From an uncultured Clostridia bacterium (GTDB lineage Bacteria > Bacillota > Clostridia > Tissierellales > Peptoniphilaceae): 64,000 bases of DNA. The notes beneath the pieces were generated by a model. That model did no database searches. It worked only from the letters and a program-made list of their open reading frames with translations, and was not told where the DNA came from. Where the stretch lies: contig CAMYBS010000003.1 of NCBI GenBank assembly GCA_947254025.1, positions 54,446 to 118,445 of the forward strand, in the 5' to 3' direction. Position 1 is the first letter of the stretch. Each line of letters starts with the position of its first letter. Made by a program: the position numbers and the translations under genes. Below, in pieces: positions 50,972 through 60,026 of the stretch.

Positions 50972-51394
50972 GTGAAGGTACTTAGCTCAGGAGGCGTAAT
51001 AATTAATAACAATTTAATACTACTTTTGAAGAAGTACAACGGCGATTATGTACTGCCAAAGGGCAGGATAGAGCGCGGCGAGAGCATCGAAGAGGCGGCA
51101 CTACGCGAGGTCAAGGAAGAAAGCGGCATCACTGGAGAGATCAAAAAATACCTTGGCAAGATCGAGTACTCCTTCATTAACAAGATGAAGAATGTGAAGG
51201 TAGACAAGACTGTGCACTTCTTCTTGATGTCTACTAAGGACACACACACTATACCGCAAAGCATGGAAGGCTTCAAGACTGCGAAGTTCTACGACAGGAA
51301 CGAGGCTATAAGGCTGATGAAGTACAGTCAAGAAAGAAGCATAATTAGAAAAGCCATCGAGGAGTACGACAGAGAGAAGAATGAGGAGAAGTAA
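50972..51394 (+). CDS. NUDIX hydrolase
   Basis: 140 residues. Nudix box GRIERGESIEEAALREVKEESGI (complete GX5EX7REUXEEXGU). It hydrolyses a nucleoside diphosphate linked to another moiety; substrate unknown. A GTG at 50972 is chosen because AGGTGAT is 4 nt upstream; another GTG at 50963 is inside that site. Its stop overlaps the whiA start by one base. Confidence 0.92.
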   Translation: MKVLSSGGVIINNNLILLLKKYNGDYVLPKGRIERGESIEEAALREVKEESGITGEIKKYLGKIEYSFINKMKNVKVDKTVHFFLMSTKDTHTIPQSMEGFKTAKFYDRNEAIRLMKYSQERSIIRKAIEEYDREKNEEK

Positions 51395-52332
51395 TGAGTT
51401 TTTCACAAAAAGCTAAGGACGAGGCAGCAAAGCTAGCGATATTCAATGACAATAGCTCCCTTGCTGAGCTCATGGCATATGTAAGATACGTCTCATCCAT
51501 CAGCTTCATATCAGGCAAGGTCGCAGTCTCATTCAGAGTGCAGAAAGCAGCGCTTGCAAGGCGCATCTTCACCATCATCAGAATGATATACAACACCGAC
51601 CTAGATGTCGACATCTCGAAGATGACTCAGCTTAAGAAGATGAACATCTACACAATCGTCCTAAGCGATACCGACATAGTTATGCAGATGTTTAAAGATA
51701 CGAGGCTGGAGGGCTTCCTAGATGTGAACAAGGTGCCGTCCATGGTTAGAGAGAGTGACGAGATGAGAAGAAGCTACCTAAGAGCAGCCTTCTTAGCTGT
51801 CGGTTCCATCACTAATCCAGAGCGCGGCTACCACCTCGAAATGCTCTTCGAAAGCGAGTTTGAGGCAAACGAGGTCAAGGAGCTAATGAACGTCTACGGC
51901 CTTGGAGCGAAGTACGTAAGGCGCAAGGAGAACTACATCACTTACCTAAAGGGCGCCGAGGCAATCTCGGACTTTCTCACAGTTATAGGCGCGATGAGAG
52001 CGGTACTTAGCTTTGAGAACATCAGAGTAGTTAAGGACGTCAGAAACAATGCCAACAGACGCACCAACTGCGAAACAGCCAATATACAAAAGACAGTTGA
52101 TGCATCGACAAGGCAAGTAGCAGACATCGAGTACATCGACGAGAGACTTGGACTTGAGAATCTGCAAGGCGATTTACGAGAGCTTGCCTTACTTAGACTG
52201 GACAATAGAGACGCGTCACTTGCAGAGCTGGGAAGGCTTATGAGCCCGGAGCTTGGCAAAAGTGGCGTGAACCATAGACTTAAAAAGCTTGCAGAACTTG
52301 CAGAAAATTTACGAATAAATGAGGAGAATTAA
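51394..52332 (+). CDS. whiA: DNA-binding protein WhiA
   Basis: 312 residues. N-terminal LAGLIDADG-like fold (about 1-200, with AAFLAVGSITNPERGYHLEM) and a C-terminal helix-turn-helix (about 225-305: LRELALLRLDNRDASLAELGRLM, KSGVNHRLKKL). WhiA affects cell division and chromosome segregation in Bacillus. The usual rapZ-yvcK partners are missing; only a NUDIX gene precedes, as in many whiA clusters. Confidence 0.95.
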   Translation: MSFSQKAKDEAAKLAIFNDNSSLAELMAYVRYVSSISFISGKVAVSFRVQKAALARRIFTIIRMIYNTDLDVDISKMTQLKKMNIYTIVLSDTDIVMQMFKDTRLEGFLDVNKVPSMVRESDEMRRSYLRAAFLAVGSITNPERGYHLEMLFESEFEANEVKELMNVYGLGAKYVRRKENYITYLKGAEAISDFLTVIGAMRAVLSFENIRVVKDVRNNANRRTNCETANIQKTVDASTRQVADIEYIDERLGLENLQGDLRELALLRLDNRDASLAELGRLMSPELGKSGVNHRLKKLAELAENLRINEEN

Positions 52333-52333
52333 A

Positions 52334-52720
52334 ATGAAGAGAACCATAGTTACAAACAACGACTACGTTAGAGACAAATACAAAGACGACTTCGACATGA
52401 TCTACATAGACAAAGTCGACAACTATACAGGAGTTTTGTTTAAGGCGAGAGACCTCATTCACGAAGGATATAAGCTACTTACACATCCATTATCAGGATC
52501 AGTTAAGCCGAATGAAACACCATTTAAGACAATTATTTTGGAAAAAGGCACAGGACTTGACCAAGACGGACTTATCATAATTGAAGAAGCAATCGGAACT
52601 ATTAACAAATTTTTAAATATCGAGAAAACACCCGATTACAACGAGCGCGTCATCGACGACTGCAAAGTCATAGACCTTTCCATCATAGACAACACAATTA
52701 ATTTAAGAAGTTCAATCTAA
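52334..52720 (+). CDS. grdX: GrdX family protein
   Basis: 128 residues from an ATG after GAGGAG. YKLLTHPLSGSVKPNETPFKTIILEKG is the clear GrdX signature. GrdX is encoded beside selenoprotein-dependent glycine reductase in amino-acid-fermenting anaerobes; its role is unknown. Here it sits alone between whiA and rlmD, with overlaps on both sides, and the rest of the grd genes are not in the window. Its presence fits Sec use by this organism. Confidence 0.88.
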   Translation: MKRTIVTNNDYVRDKYKDDFDMIYIDKVDNYTGVLFKARDLIHEGYKLLTHPLSGSVKPNETPFKTIILEKGTGLDQDGLIIIEEAIGTINKFLNIEKTPDYNERVIDDCKVIDLSIIDNTINLRSSI

Positions 52721-54294
52721 TGAAAGAGTTTTACATTGAAGATATGACCAGTCAGCTAAGGGGCGTTGCAAAGTCCGAGGGACTGGTCTATTTTATTAAA
52801 GGAGCCGTGCTTGGCGATACAGTCACAATCACAAACGAAGTGAAGAAGAAGAGCTTTATCGAGGCAGATGTCTTGGATATAGCCATCCCATCAGAGTTTC
52901 GCGTGTCGGGAGCTAGTGATGAAGCGATACTCTCCGGCCTTTCATATGAGAAGGAATTCGAGTGGAAGGTTAATGGCCTTAAGATGAACCTTAAGAAGAT
53001 GGCAGGCGTTGACGCGGACGTAGAAGAATATATGGCGAAGACTTTAACGCACTATAGGGACAACACACAGGTCAAAGTCGCTCGTGGATATAATGGTGAA
53101 GTAGCTATCGGTTATTTTGAAGAAGGCACAAATAAAGTAGTCGACTCAGAAGAGATGCTTTACATGAATAAGGAAGCGCTAAAAGTTTATCAAGGCATCA
53201 GAAAATTTGTAAAAGAAAATTATAAGGGTTACGATTGGAAGGCAAAGAAAGGCGATATTAAGGATATAGTTTTTAGAAACAACGAAAAAGATGAGCTGAT
53301 GATCACCTTCGTATCGCACGATGAAATTGTGATCGATATTGAAAAGTTAAAAGCAGCCATAGATATGAGTAGAGTCAAATCCATCTACCTAAACATAAAC
53401 GATAAGTCAGACAAAGTTTTGTACGGAAGGAAATTTACAAAGCTATATGGCGATGACTTTTTAAGCGTAAATATCTTGGGACTTGATTTTAAAATATATC
53501 CGCAAACATTCTTGCAAGTGAATTTAGAGATGATGGATGTTTTATATAAAAAAGCACTTGAGTACCTAGGAGACGCAGCAGAGATGGACGTGCTTGAGCT
53601 GTACTCAGGCATAGGAACCATAAGCCTATGCGCCGCGAAAGAAGCAAAATCAGTAACAGCAGTCGAAGTCGTCGAAGCCTCAGTTAAAAGCGCAGACGAA
53701 AATGCTTTGGCAAATGGCATAAAAAACGCAAAATTCATACACGCCAAGGCCGAAGACGCGATAAATAGAGTCTTGAAAGAAAAAACTTACGACGCAGTCA
53801 TAGTCGACCCGCCGAGAAAGGGCCTAGACAAAAAAGTGGTAGAGATGCTAAATAAGAGCGGTGTAGAAAAGATTGTATACATCAGCTGTAACCACGCAAG
53901 TTTGGCGAGAGACATCGCCTTGATGAGTGAGGTGTATAGGGTTGAGAGAGTAGCCGCAGTTGATATGTTCGCAAGAAGTGGACACTTGGAGACGGTAGCA
54001 CTTTTGTCCAAACTCGATGTCGATAAGCATATAGATGTTGAAATTAAGCTGGATGAGCTGGATTTGACAAGTGCAGAGAGCAAGGCAACATATGCTCAAA
54101 TCAAAGAATATGTTTGGAATAAATTTGGATTAAAAGTACCTACACTATATATTGCTCAGATAAAAAAGAAATGCGGAATTAAACTGAGGGAGCATTATAA
54201 CAAATCGAAAAAAGAGAAACAGGTTATTCCACAATGCACACCGGAAAAAGAGGAAGCCATCATGGATGCTTTAAGGCATTTTAAAATGATTTAA
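52720..54294 (+). CDS. rlmD: 23S rRNA (uracil-5)-methyltransferase RlmD/RumA with replaced C-terminus
   Basis: 524 residues. TRAM-like start (about 1-60), methyltransferase core with LELYSGIGTISLCAAKEAKSV, IVDPPRKGLDKKVVEML and the catalytic cysteine in YISCNHASLARDI. After HLETVALLSKL (about residue 430) comes an 85-residue tail (LDLTSAESKATYAQIKEYV...) that is commonly carried by integrative elements inserted in this gene. The displaced native tail, VETVALLSKLNTEHHLDI and stop, is at 63928-63984. So residues after about 425 are element-encoded and the enzyme stays full length and probably active. Confidence 0.93.
   Translation: MKEFYIEDMTSQLRGVAKSEGLVYFIKGAVLGDTVTITNEVKKKSFIEADVLDIAIPSEFRVSGASDEAILSGLSYEKEFEWKVNGLKMNLKKMAGVDADVEEYMAKTLTHYRDNTQVKVARGYNGEVAIGYFEEGTNKVVDSEEMLYMNKEALKVYQGIRKFVKENYKGYDWKAKKGDIKDIVFRNNEKDELMITFVSHDEIVIDIEKLKAAIDMSRVKSIYLNINDKSDKVLYGRKFTKLYGDDFLSVNILGLDFKIYPQTFLQVNLEMMDVLYKKALEYLGDAAEMDVLELYSGIGTISLCAAKEAKSVTAVEVVEASVKSADENALANGIKNAKFIHAKAEDAINRVLKEKTYDAVIVDPPRKGLDKKVVEMLNKSGVEKIVYISCNHASLARDIALMSEVYRVERVAAVDMFARSGHLETVALLSKLDVDKHIDVEIKLDELDLTSAESKATYAQIKEYVWNKFGLKVPTLYIAQIKKKCGIKLREHYNKSKKEKQVIPQCTPEKEEAIMDALRHFKMI
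53989..53999 (+). other. attL core of the rlmD element
   Basis: GAGACGGTAGC inside rlmD, the segment encoding ETVA. Identical to 63931-63941. The 3' end of this methyltransferase gene is a known target of Firmicutes integrative elements. Confidence 0.75.
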
Positions 54295-54312
54295 AAGAAA
54301 TGGAGGGTATTT

Positions 54313-54594
54313 ATGAGATGGATAATAAAAATAATCTTATTTCCAATTAGCTTGGCATTAAGTATCCTCACAGCATTTCTGACATTTCTACTTGGTATTG
54401 GAACAGCCCTACTATATTTGCTGATGATGTTTTGCATATTTGGAGCAATAGCATCTTTCTTGCAAAAAGAAGTTACCATCGGAATAGAAGCATTGATATT
54501 AGGTTTCTTGTTAAGTCCATACGGAATACCGATGGTTGGAGCAGTAGTTATAGCTTTTTTAGAAGGTATAAATAGAAAAATAAGGTCAGTTTAA
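54313..54594 (+). CDS. Small membrane protein, CD1845-like
   Basis: 93 residues after GGAGGG. Two or three hydrophobic segments: IILFPISLALSILTAFLTFLLG, ALLYLLMMFCIFGAIASFL, and a final LLSPYGIPMVGAVVIAFLEGI. The shape and phrases match small proteins encoded on clostridial conjugative transposons (CD1845 family). Function unknown. It marks the left part of the element as ICE-derived. Confidence 0.75.
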   Translation: MRWIIKIILFPISLALSILTAFLTFLLGIGTALLYLLMMFCIFGAIASFLQKEVTIGIEALILGFLLSPYGIPMVGAVVIAFLEGINRKIRSV

Positions 54595-54630
54595 ATCAAA
54601 GGATTGATAAATCAGAAAGAAGGTGATTTT

Positions 54631-55149
54631 TTGCGAACATACAAAAATAAAGAAGAACTAAAAGCTGAGATAGAGAAAACATTTGAGAAATATATTTCAG
54701 AATTTGATGATATTCCAGAAAATTTAAAAGATAAGAGAGCTGATGAAGTTGATAGAACGCCAGCAGAAAACCTTGCTTATCAGGTTGGTTGGACCAATTT
54801 GATTCTTAAATGGGAAGAAGATGAAAGAAAGGGGCTTCAAGTAAAAACACCATCGGATAAATTTAAATGGAATCAACTTGGTAAATTATATCAGTGGTTC
54901 ACGGATACCTACGCTCATTTATCTCTGCAAGAGTTGAAAGCAAAATTAAATGAAAATATTAATTCTATCTATGCAATGATTGATTCGTTGAGTGAGGAAG
55001 AATTATTTGAACCGCATATGAGAAAGTGGGCTGATGAAGCGACTAAAACAGCGACTTGGGAAGTGTATAAGTTTATTCATGTAAATACGGTTGCACCTTT
55101 TGGAACTTTCAGAACTAAAATTAGAAAATGGAAAAAGATAGTATTATAA
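54631..55149 (+). CDS. ClbS/DfsB-family four-helix protein
   Basis: 172 residues from a TTG after AGAAGGTGAT. Motifs RTYKNKEELKAEIEKTFEKYISEF, PAENLAYQVGWTNLILKWE, PSDKFKWNQLGKLYQWF and the C-terminal FRTKIRKWKK are typical of ClbS/DfsB (DUF1706) proteins; ClbS itself protects against colibactin by hydrolysing its cyclopropane warhead. Cargo gene of the element. Ends inside the truncated AraC gene. Confidence 0.83.
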   Translation: MRTYKNKEELKAEIEKTFEKYISEFDDIPENLKDKRADEVDRTPAENLAYQVGWTNLILKWEEDERKGLQVKTPSDKFKWNQLGKLYQWFTDTYAHLSLQELKAKLNENINSIYAMIDSLSEEELFEPHMRKWADEATKTATWEVYKFIHVNTVAPFGTFRTKIRKWKKIVL

Positions 55150-55743
55150 ATTATCCCATGAAAAAATATGTAGGGCTTTCTCTTTTTATTGATATGAGTA
55201 TAGCACAAAAGTCCATTTCAAAATATTTTCCATATGGAAATATAGATTTGTTTGAAATGCGGGATAAGGTGTGCAAAAATGGGGCGGCGTTAATTATCCG
55301 CTCTCGTCATGAAATCAATCATATTATTGGTGAATTATATAGGGTTGATGAGAGGATACAGCTTCCATATTCAATAATTAAAACAATAGAACTATTACTA
55401 TTTCTGAGTTTAGTTGAAAGTAAAGACACACATAAACTTCCATCCTTTTCTGAGCCTGTGTACGAAGCAACTCAAGAATGCTTCAAAGCTCTTATGGAAA
55501 ATCCTTTTGACAGATATTCTATTTCTGAACTGGCAAAAAAATATGCAATTTCTGAATCAAGTCTTAAAAGATGTTTTGCTTATATAACCGGAAATTCAAT
55601 AGGCAGTTTCATTAAAAAAACTTGTCTTGAAGCGGCAGCAGAGTTACTAATTCATAAGTCAAGTATGTCTATCGGAGAAATAGCGGATTTAGCAGGATAC
55701 TTAAATCAAGGCAAGTTTTCTTCAGCTTTTAAAAAACATTTTG

Positions 55744-55798
55744 GAGAGCCACCACCGGAGATAGGCACTATAAGGGCCTATCTCCGGTGGTGGCTCTC
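55744..55798. repeat. Perfect 23-bp inverted repeat with 9-nt loop
   Basis: 55744-55766 and 55776-55798 are exact reverse complements (GAGAGCCACCACC.../...GGTGGTGGCTCTC). It lies at the broken 3' end of the AraC gene and duplicates its PPP codons in reverse. Confidence 0.93.
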
Positions 55799-55815
55799 TA
55801 AAGAGGGCATTATTG

Positions 55816-55842
55816 CCCCCCAGTTGAACTGGGGGATTTTAT
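55816..55842 (+). terminator. Terminator after the truncated AraC gene
   Basis: CCCCCAGTT and AACTGGGGG pair around a very short loop, followed by ATTTTAT. Confidence 0.75.
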
Positions 55843-56035
55843 CATTCCTATTCGGTGCCATAAAATGAGCGCCAGAGAAAAATTCCCTGACGCTCGCTTC
55901 TTGCCCAACTAAACATGATTGCTATTATGTAGAAAAAAGCAAGGGGATTTTCGAATATGTCGAAATATTTTCCTTCTGCTCTGCTAAGCACAAGAGAAAG
56001 AAGATGATATTTCAATAGTTTATAGAGGAACTTCT

Positions 56036-57046
56036 CTAAACAGAATGATTTGTTATATCGTTTTTATTGATTTTTTTTTGCTGTGCCCACTTCCGATATT
56101 CAGAAGGATATAGACCAGTACTTTTTTTGAAGTCTCTTGAAAAACGACCAGCATTACTATATCCAACAGCCAGAGCAATTTGCTCAATTGAAAAATCGGT
56201 GGAGCAAAGGAGATTTTCTCCCTGAGATAAACGCCGCTGTTGAATATATTCCGTAATGGTGCAGCAATAGACCTGCTTAAATGTAATTTTCAACTTTGTT
56301 GTTCCCATGCAGGCAATGCGCGCTAGTTTATCTAAAAGAATTTTTCTGTTGTAATGATCGTTGATATACGCAGCGACATTTTCAAGAGATTTTATATCCT
56401 GTGATGAAATACGGACTTTCCCTCTTTCTGGACTCTTTTTGTTATGTTCGACAATCAAAGCTACTGCCTCGAAAACTTTACTTTGGAAGAATAGTTTTGC
56501 GGCCATTCCATCTCCATTATAATTCCAGATTTTGCGTAACAGAGAAACCATTTCAGGGAAATCATTTGCTTGATCAATCTCGCGAAATGCTTCATCTGGA
56601 TTTATATATTCATCTGGAAATGCTTCTTTTAGATACTTTTCATAGTAAGCAGGCATAATCTCTATACCAATCGTCCGAATTGGTATGTTTTTATGAAAAA
56701 TTGCCTTGTATGGGTGCTGGCCTCCAAAGAATGTTTTTATACATCCCGCGGTAAGGCGCCGGTAAGGCATGATTTCTTCACCAGATACAGATTCGTAATA
56801 GGTGATGCTTAGGCTCTCCGGCCAGTTTAGGCTTTCCTGATCGAAAAATTCATCCTCGTAAAAATAGAAATCATGTATTTTGATATTAAATAGGTTTTTT
56901 TCACCGTATATCCAATAAATTCCCTCTCCAAATGATTCAGGCAAACAATAAAAGTTTCCAATAGAGCTAAATTTTCCATTTGGTGGCATTTTCTGAAAAC
57001 CACTTTTTATCAACATAGTATTGAATTGAGCAGCAATATCGGACAT
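56036..57046 (-). CDS. AraC-family regulator of the ECF/ABC operon
   Basis: 336 residues from an ATG after AGGAGG; an upstream in-frame start has no site. N-terminal effector domain (about 1-220) and two helix-turn-helix units (about 235-330: LDKLARIACMGTTKLKITFKQVYCCTITEYIQQRRL and IEQIALAVGYSNAGRFSRDFKKSTGLYPSEYRKW). Divergent to the ECF operon with direct repeats between, so a local activator, possibly sensing a metallophore (inferred from the cargo). The stretch 55869-56035 after it holds one weak hairpin and no gene. Confidence 0.9.
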   Translation of the reverse strand: MSDIAAQFNTMLIKSGFQKMPPNGKFSSIGNFYCLPESFGEGIYWIYGEKNLFNIKIHDFYFYEDEFFDQESLNWPESLSITYYESVSGEEIMPYRRLTAGCIKTFFGGQHPYKAIFHKNIPIRTIGIEIMPAYYEKYLKEAFPDEYINPDEAFREIDQANDFPEMVSLLRKIWNYNGDGMAAKLFFQSKVFEAVALIVEHNKKSPERGKVRISSQDIKSLENVAAYINDHYNRKILLDKLARIACMGTTKLKITFKQVYCCTITEYIQQRRLSQGENLLCSTDFSIEQIALAVGYSNAGRFSRDFKKSTGLYPSEYRKWAQQKKINKNDITNHSV

Positions 57047-57057
57047 AATCATCCTCC

Positions 57058-57140
57058 TCAGACACATTAGACATACTTTCAGACACATCGGACGACAATG
57101 GGCTGAATGTGTTGCGAAAGCAAATCAGTTCATGTATAAT
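57058..57140 (+). promoter_or_regulatory. ECF operon promoter with AraC-type direct repeats
   Basis: TTGCGA (57112-57117), 17-bp spacer, TATAAT (57135-57140). Two TCAGACACAT repeats begin at 57058 and 57079, 21 bp apart (two helical turns), just upstream. A further imperfect inverted repeat, CCACATTGA/TCAAATGTGG, lies at about 57177-57204. Confidence 0.65.
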
Positions 57141-57231
57141 TTTATACAGCGGTTAGCTGGAACTAATCAAAGCTTACCACATTGATTTTAAAAAGTCAAA
57201 TGTGGAATATATCAAAATGGAGGAACAAAAA

Positions 57232-57831
57232 ATGTCTAACACGAAATCCGGTCTTTCTGTCAAAGAACTTATCGTAACAGGTGTCTTTTCCGCAATTATC
57301 TTTATCTGTATCAGCCTTAGCGGTGGTGTGTTTGCGATGATGCCAGCACTCACTTTCTACTATCCTGTCGGTGCTGCTCTTCTTGCTGGTCCAGTGTATT
57401 TGCTTATGGTTGCGAAAGTACCAAAGAAAGGCCCCATTTTTATTGCAAGTGCGCTTATGGCAATCTTTTGCTTTGTAACAGGTATGCACATTGGAATGAC
57501 AATCGGCTATTTAATTGGTGGAGTACTTGCAGAAATTGTCGCACACACTGCAAATTATAAAAGCAAAAAAATGAATATTCTTTCGTATGTATTCTTTTGC
57601 TTGGGTGGAACTGGCACATATATTGCATATTTTATTAACCCGCAAACATGGGTAAATACTATGCTGGAAAAAGGAACGACACAGGAATATCTTGATAGTA
57701 TGCTTGCATCTACCAGTTGGATCGTACTTGTAACAATGTTGATCGGAACAATAGTGATTGCTTTGCTCAGCGGTTTTGTTGGAAGCAAGCTATTAAAGAA
57801 ACAGTTTGAAAAAGCGGGTATCACAGCGTGA
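57232..57831 (+). CDS. ECF transporter S component, MptD/Trep_Strep family
   Basis: 199 residues from an ATG after GGAGG, about six membrane helices. KELIVTGVFSAIIFICISLSGGVFAMMPALTFYYPVGAALLAGPVYLLM is the family signature; it binds the substrate in the membrane. The substrate of this subfamily is not established. Followed by T and fused A components with 4-nt overlaps. Confidence 0.88.
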   Translation: MSNTKSGLSVKELIVTGVFSAIIFICISLSGGVFAMMPALTFYYPVGAALLAGPVYLLMVAKVPKKGPIFIASALMAIFCFVTGMHIGMTIGYLIGGVLAEIVAHTANYKSKKMNILSYVFFCLGGTGTYIAYFINPQTWVNTMLEKGTTQEYLDSMLASTSWIVLVTMLIGTIVIALLSGFVGSKLLKKQFEKAGITA

Positions 57832-58559
57832 ATATACAGTACACAAAAATTCATAGTGGATTGTGTACGTTTGATCCACGTACAAAAATCTTGTTACTTG
57901 CAATCACTGTATTTGCCGCAACGATGGCTCCATCGTTGCGGCATGTATGGCTATTAGTGTTATTCATCACACTTTTTGGATGCACATGCGGAAAAGCCAA
58001 ACGCTCTTTATGCCATCTGATCTTTTTTGCTTTATTTTATTTACTGACCCTTTACGTTCTCTCTCTTGAAACGGGTGTTGTACATACGATGTTTGTCGCA
58101 TGGATGGGGCTTTTCTACAAAGTGTATCCTTGTGCAATGCTCGCTGGAATCATACTGTCCACAACGAGTGTAAATGAATTTCTGACAGCAATGAATAAAG
58201 CACATGTTTCTAAAGGAATATACATTCCGTTGGCAGTTATGTTGCGATATATTCCGACAATTCAAGAAGATTGGCACTATATCAAAGACGGTATGCGTTT
58301 AAGAGATGTATCACTTTCTTTTAAGGGTTTTATTCATCACCCTGGGATGACAATTGAGTGTTTGTATGTCCCGCTTTTAATGACTGCGTCCAAGGCAGCT
58401 GATGAACTTGCAATTGCATCTGTAACAAGAGGCATTGAAAATCCTCATTCACGGACCTGTCTGATACAAATCAAATTTAGAATACAGGATATTTTGGTAA
58501 TCATTTGTTTCTTGTTTCTTTTGGCGTTGAACGCAGGTGAGATTGGAGGTGCGGTATGA
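57828..58559 (+). CDS. ecfT: ECF transporter T component (EcfT)
   Basis: 243 residues from a GTG overlapping the upstream TGA. Membrane protein with FDPRTKILLLAI at the start and the coupling-helix motif ASVTRGIENP (A-R-G type) near residue 215 that contacts the ATPases. Scaffold between S component and energy units. Confidence 0.9.
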   Translation: MNIQYTKIHSGLCTFDPRTKILLLAITVFAATMAPSLRHVWLLVLFITLFGCTCGKAKRSLCHLIFFALFYLLTLYVLSLETGVVHTMFVAWMGLFYKVYPCAMLAGIILSTTSVNEFLTAMNKAHVSKGIYIPLAVMLRYIPTIQEDWHYIKDGMRLRDVSLSFKGFIHHPGMTIECLYVPLLMTASKAADELAIASVTRGIENPHSRTCLIQIKFRIQDILVIICFLFLLALNAGEIGGAV

Positions 58560-60025
58560 TACAATTCAAAAATGTTGGCTTTGCCTATGCAGGGAAAACC
58601 GCTTCCGAAATCGGAGTAAAACATATTGACCTATTTGTAGAAACAGGAGAATGCGTTTTGCTTTGCGGTCGTTCTGGGTGTGGTAAGACAACAATTACAA
58701 AATTGATTAATGGACTTATCCCTAATTATTTCCCTGGCGAGTTAAATGGCGATGTACAAGTGGATGACCTGAAGGTTTTTGAAACACCTACATATCAACT
58801 TGCTGAAAAAATCGGATCTGTATTTCAAAATCCGAGGACCCAGTTCTTTAATGTAGATGTGGACAGTGAAATCGCATTTGGAATAGAAAACGCGGCTGTC
58901 CCACCGGAGGAATTGCATCGTAGACTTGGAAATACTCTTGATGTCTTACATATCCGTCATTTGCAGGGACGAAATATATTTGAATTATCCGGGGGCGAAA
59001 AACAAAAAGTTGCCTTTGCGTCTGTGTATGCAATGGACCCGGATATTTACTTGTTGGATGAGCCGTCTTCTAACTTGGATATGGCCTCAATAGCGGACTT
59101 AAAAAAATATTTGCAGCTTCTGAAAAAAGCGGGAAAAACAATTTTAATTGCTGAACACCGCCTTTATTATCTTCTTGATATAGCAGATCGCATTGTATAT
59201 TTGTCAGAAGGGGAAATCCAGGCAATTTGGACGTCAGCAGAACTCAGAAAGCTCTCGGATGTTGAAAGAAAGAATATGGGGCTGCGCGCTGTGGCATTAG
59301 AAACTGTGTATCCCGTTGTTGCCAATGTTCCAATTCAAAAACCTGTACTGGAAATACAAGATGTATCACTATTTTACAAAAAGCAGATGATTATCAGTCA
59401 CATCTCAATGCAGGCTTCTAAAGGTGAAATCATTGGCGTTGTCGGATGCAATGGAGCTGGGAAAACGACATTCCTTCGTGCTTTATGTGGGTTGCATAAA
59501 GGATCCACAGGGAAATTCTTGTGGCAAGGCAATGCACAAAATGAAAAGGAACGCATGAAGCGATCTTTTATGGTTATGCAGGATGTTAACTACGAATTGT
59601 TTGCAGATAGTGTAGAAGCTGAATGTACGTTTGGAATCAGATACACTGATCCTGCGCTGGTGAAAAGAGCATTAGATGATTTGGACCTTCTTTCTGTCCG
59701 TAAACGGCATCCGAACACACTTTCCGGAGGACAAAAGCAGCGGGTTGCTGTAGCCGTTAGTATGATATGCGGTAAGGAAGTGGTGGTTTTTGATGAACCA
59801 ACTTCGGGTCTTGATTATGATAGCATGGAGCAAGTTAGCAAATTGATTCAGGACCTTGCAAAAAATAAAGTCATATTTGTTGTCACTCACGATTATGAAT
59901 TTGTCTGCCAAACATGCTCGCGTCTGATTCGCTTTGATTGTCACGTTTTGGCAGATGATATTCCCGTTTGTATAGAAAACAAGGAAAGAATTTATGCACT
60001 TATGGAACAGGGGGAGAAAAAGTGA
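58556..60025 (+). CDS. ECF transporter fused ATPase (EcfA-EcfA')
   Basis: 489 residues with two full ABC units. First: Walker A GRSGCGKTT, signature LSGGEKQK, Walker B IYLLDEPS. Second: GCNGAGKTT, LSGGQKQR, VVVFDEPTSGLD, and a His-switch VVTHDYEF. It powers uptake by the S-T pair. Both halves look active. Overlaps ecfT by 4 nt. Confidence 0.93.
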   Translation: MIQFKNVGFAYAGKTASEIGVKHIDLFVETGECVLLCGRSGCGKTTITKLINGLIPNYFPGELNGDVQVDDLKVFETPTYQLAEKIGSVFQNPRTQFFNVDVDSEIAFGIENAAVPPEELHRRLGNTLDVLHIRHLQGRNIFELSGGEKQKVAFASVYAMDPDIYLLDEPSSNLDMASIADLKKYLQLLKKAGKTILIAEHRLYYLLDIADRIVYLSEGEIQAIWTSAELRKLSDVERKNMGLRAVALETVYPVVANVPIQKPVLEIQDVSLFYKKQMIISHISMQASKGEIIGVVGCNGAGKTTFLRALCGLHKGSTGKFLWQGNAQNEKERMKRSFMVMQDVNYELFADSVEAECTFGIRYTDPALVKRALDDLDLLSVRKRHPNTLSGGQKQRVAVAVSMICGKEVVVFDEPTSGLDYDSMEQVSKLIQDLAKNKVIFVVTHDYEFVCQTCSRLIRFDCHVLADDIPVCIENKERIYALMEQGEKK

Positions 60026-60026
60026 T

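Larger units (their letters stand above)
55128..55868 (+). pseudogene. Truncated and rearranged AraC-family regulator
   Basis: The frame opens inside the 3' end of the ClbS-like gene and has no ribosome site of its own, although KKYVGLSLFIDMSIAQKSIS is internal sequence of AraC proteins, so about 100 N-terminal residues are missing. The helix-turn-helix region (about 130-210, ISELAKKYAISESSLKRCF, IGEIADLAGYLNQGKFSSAFKKHFGE) is present. After it the frame runs into a 23-bp inverted duplication and 30 unrelated codons. Unlikely to give a working protein. Confidence 0.72.
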
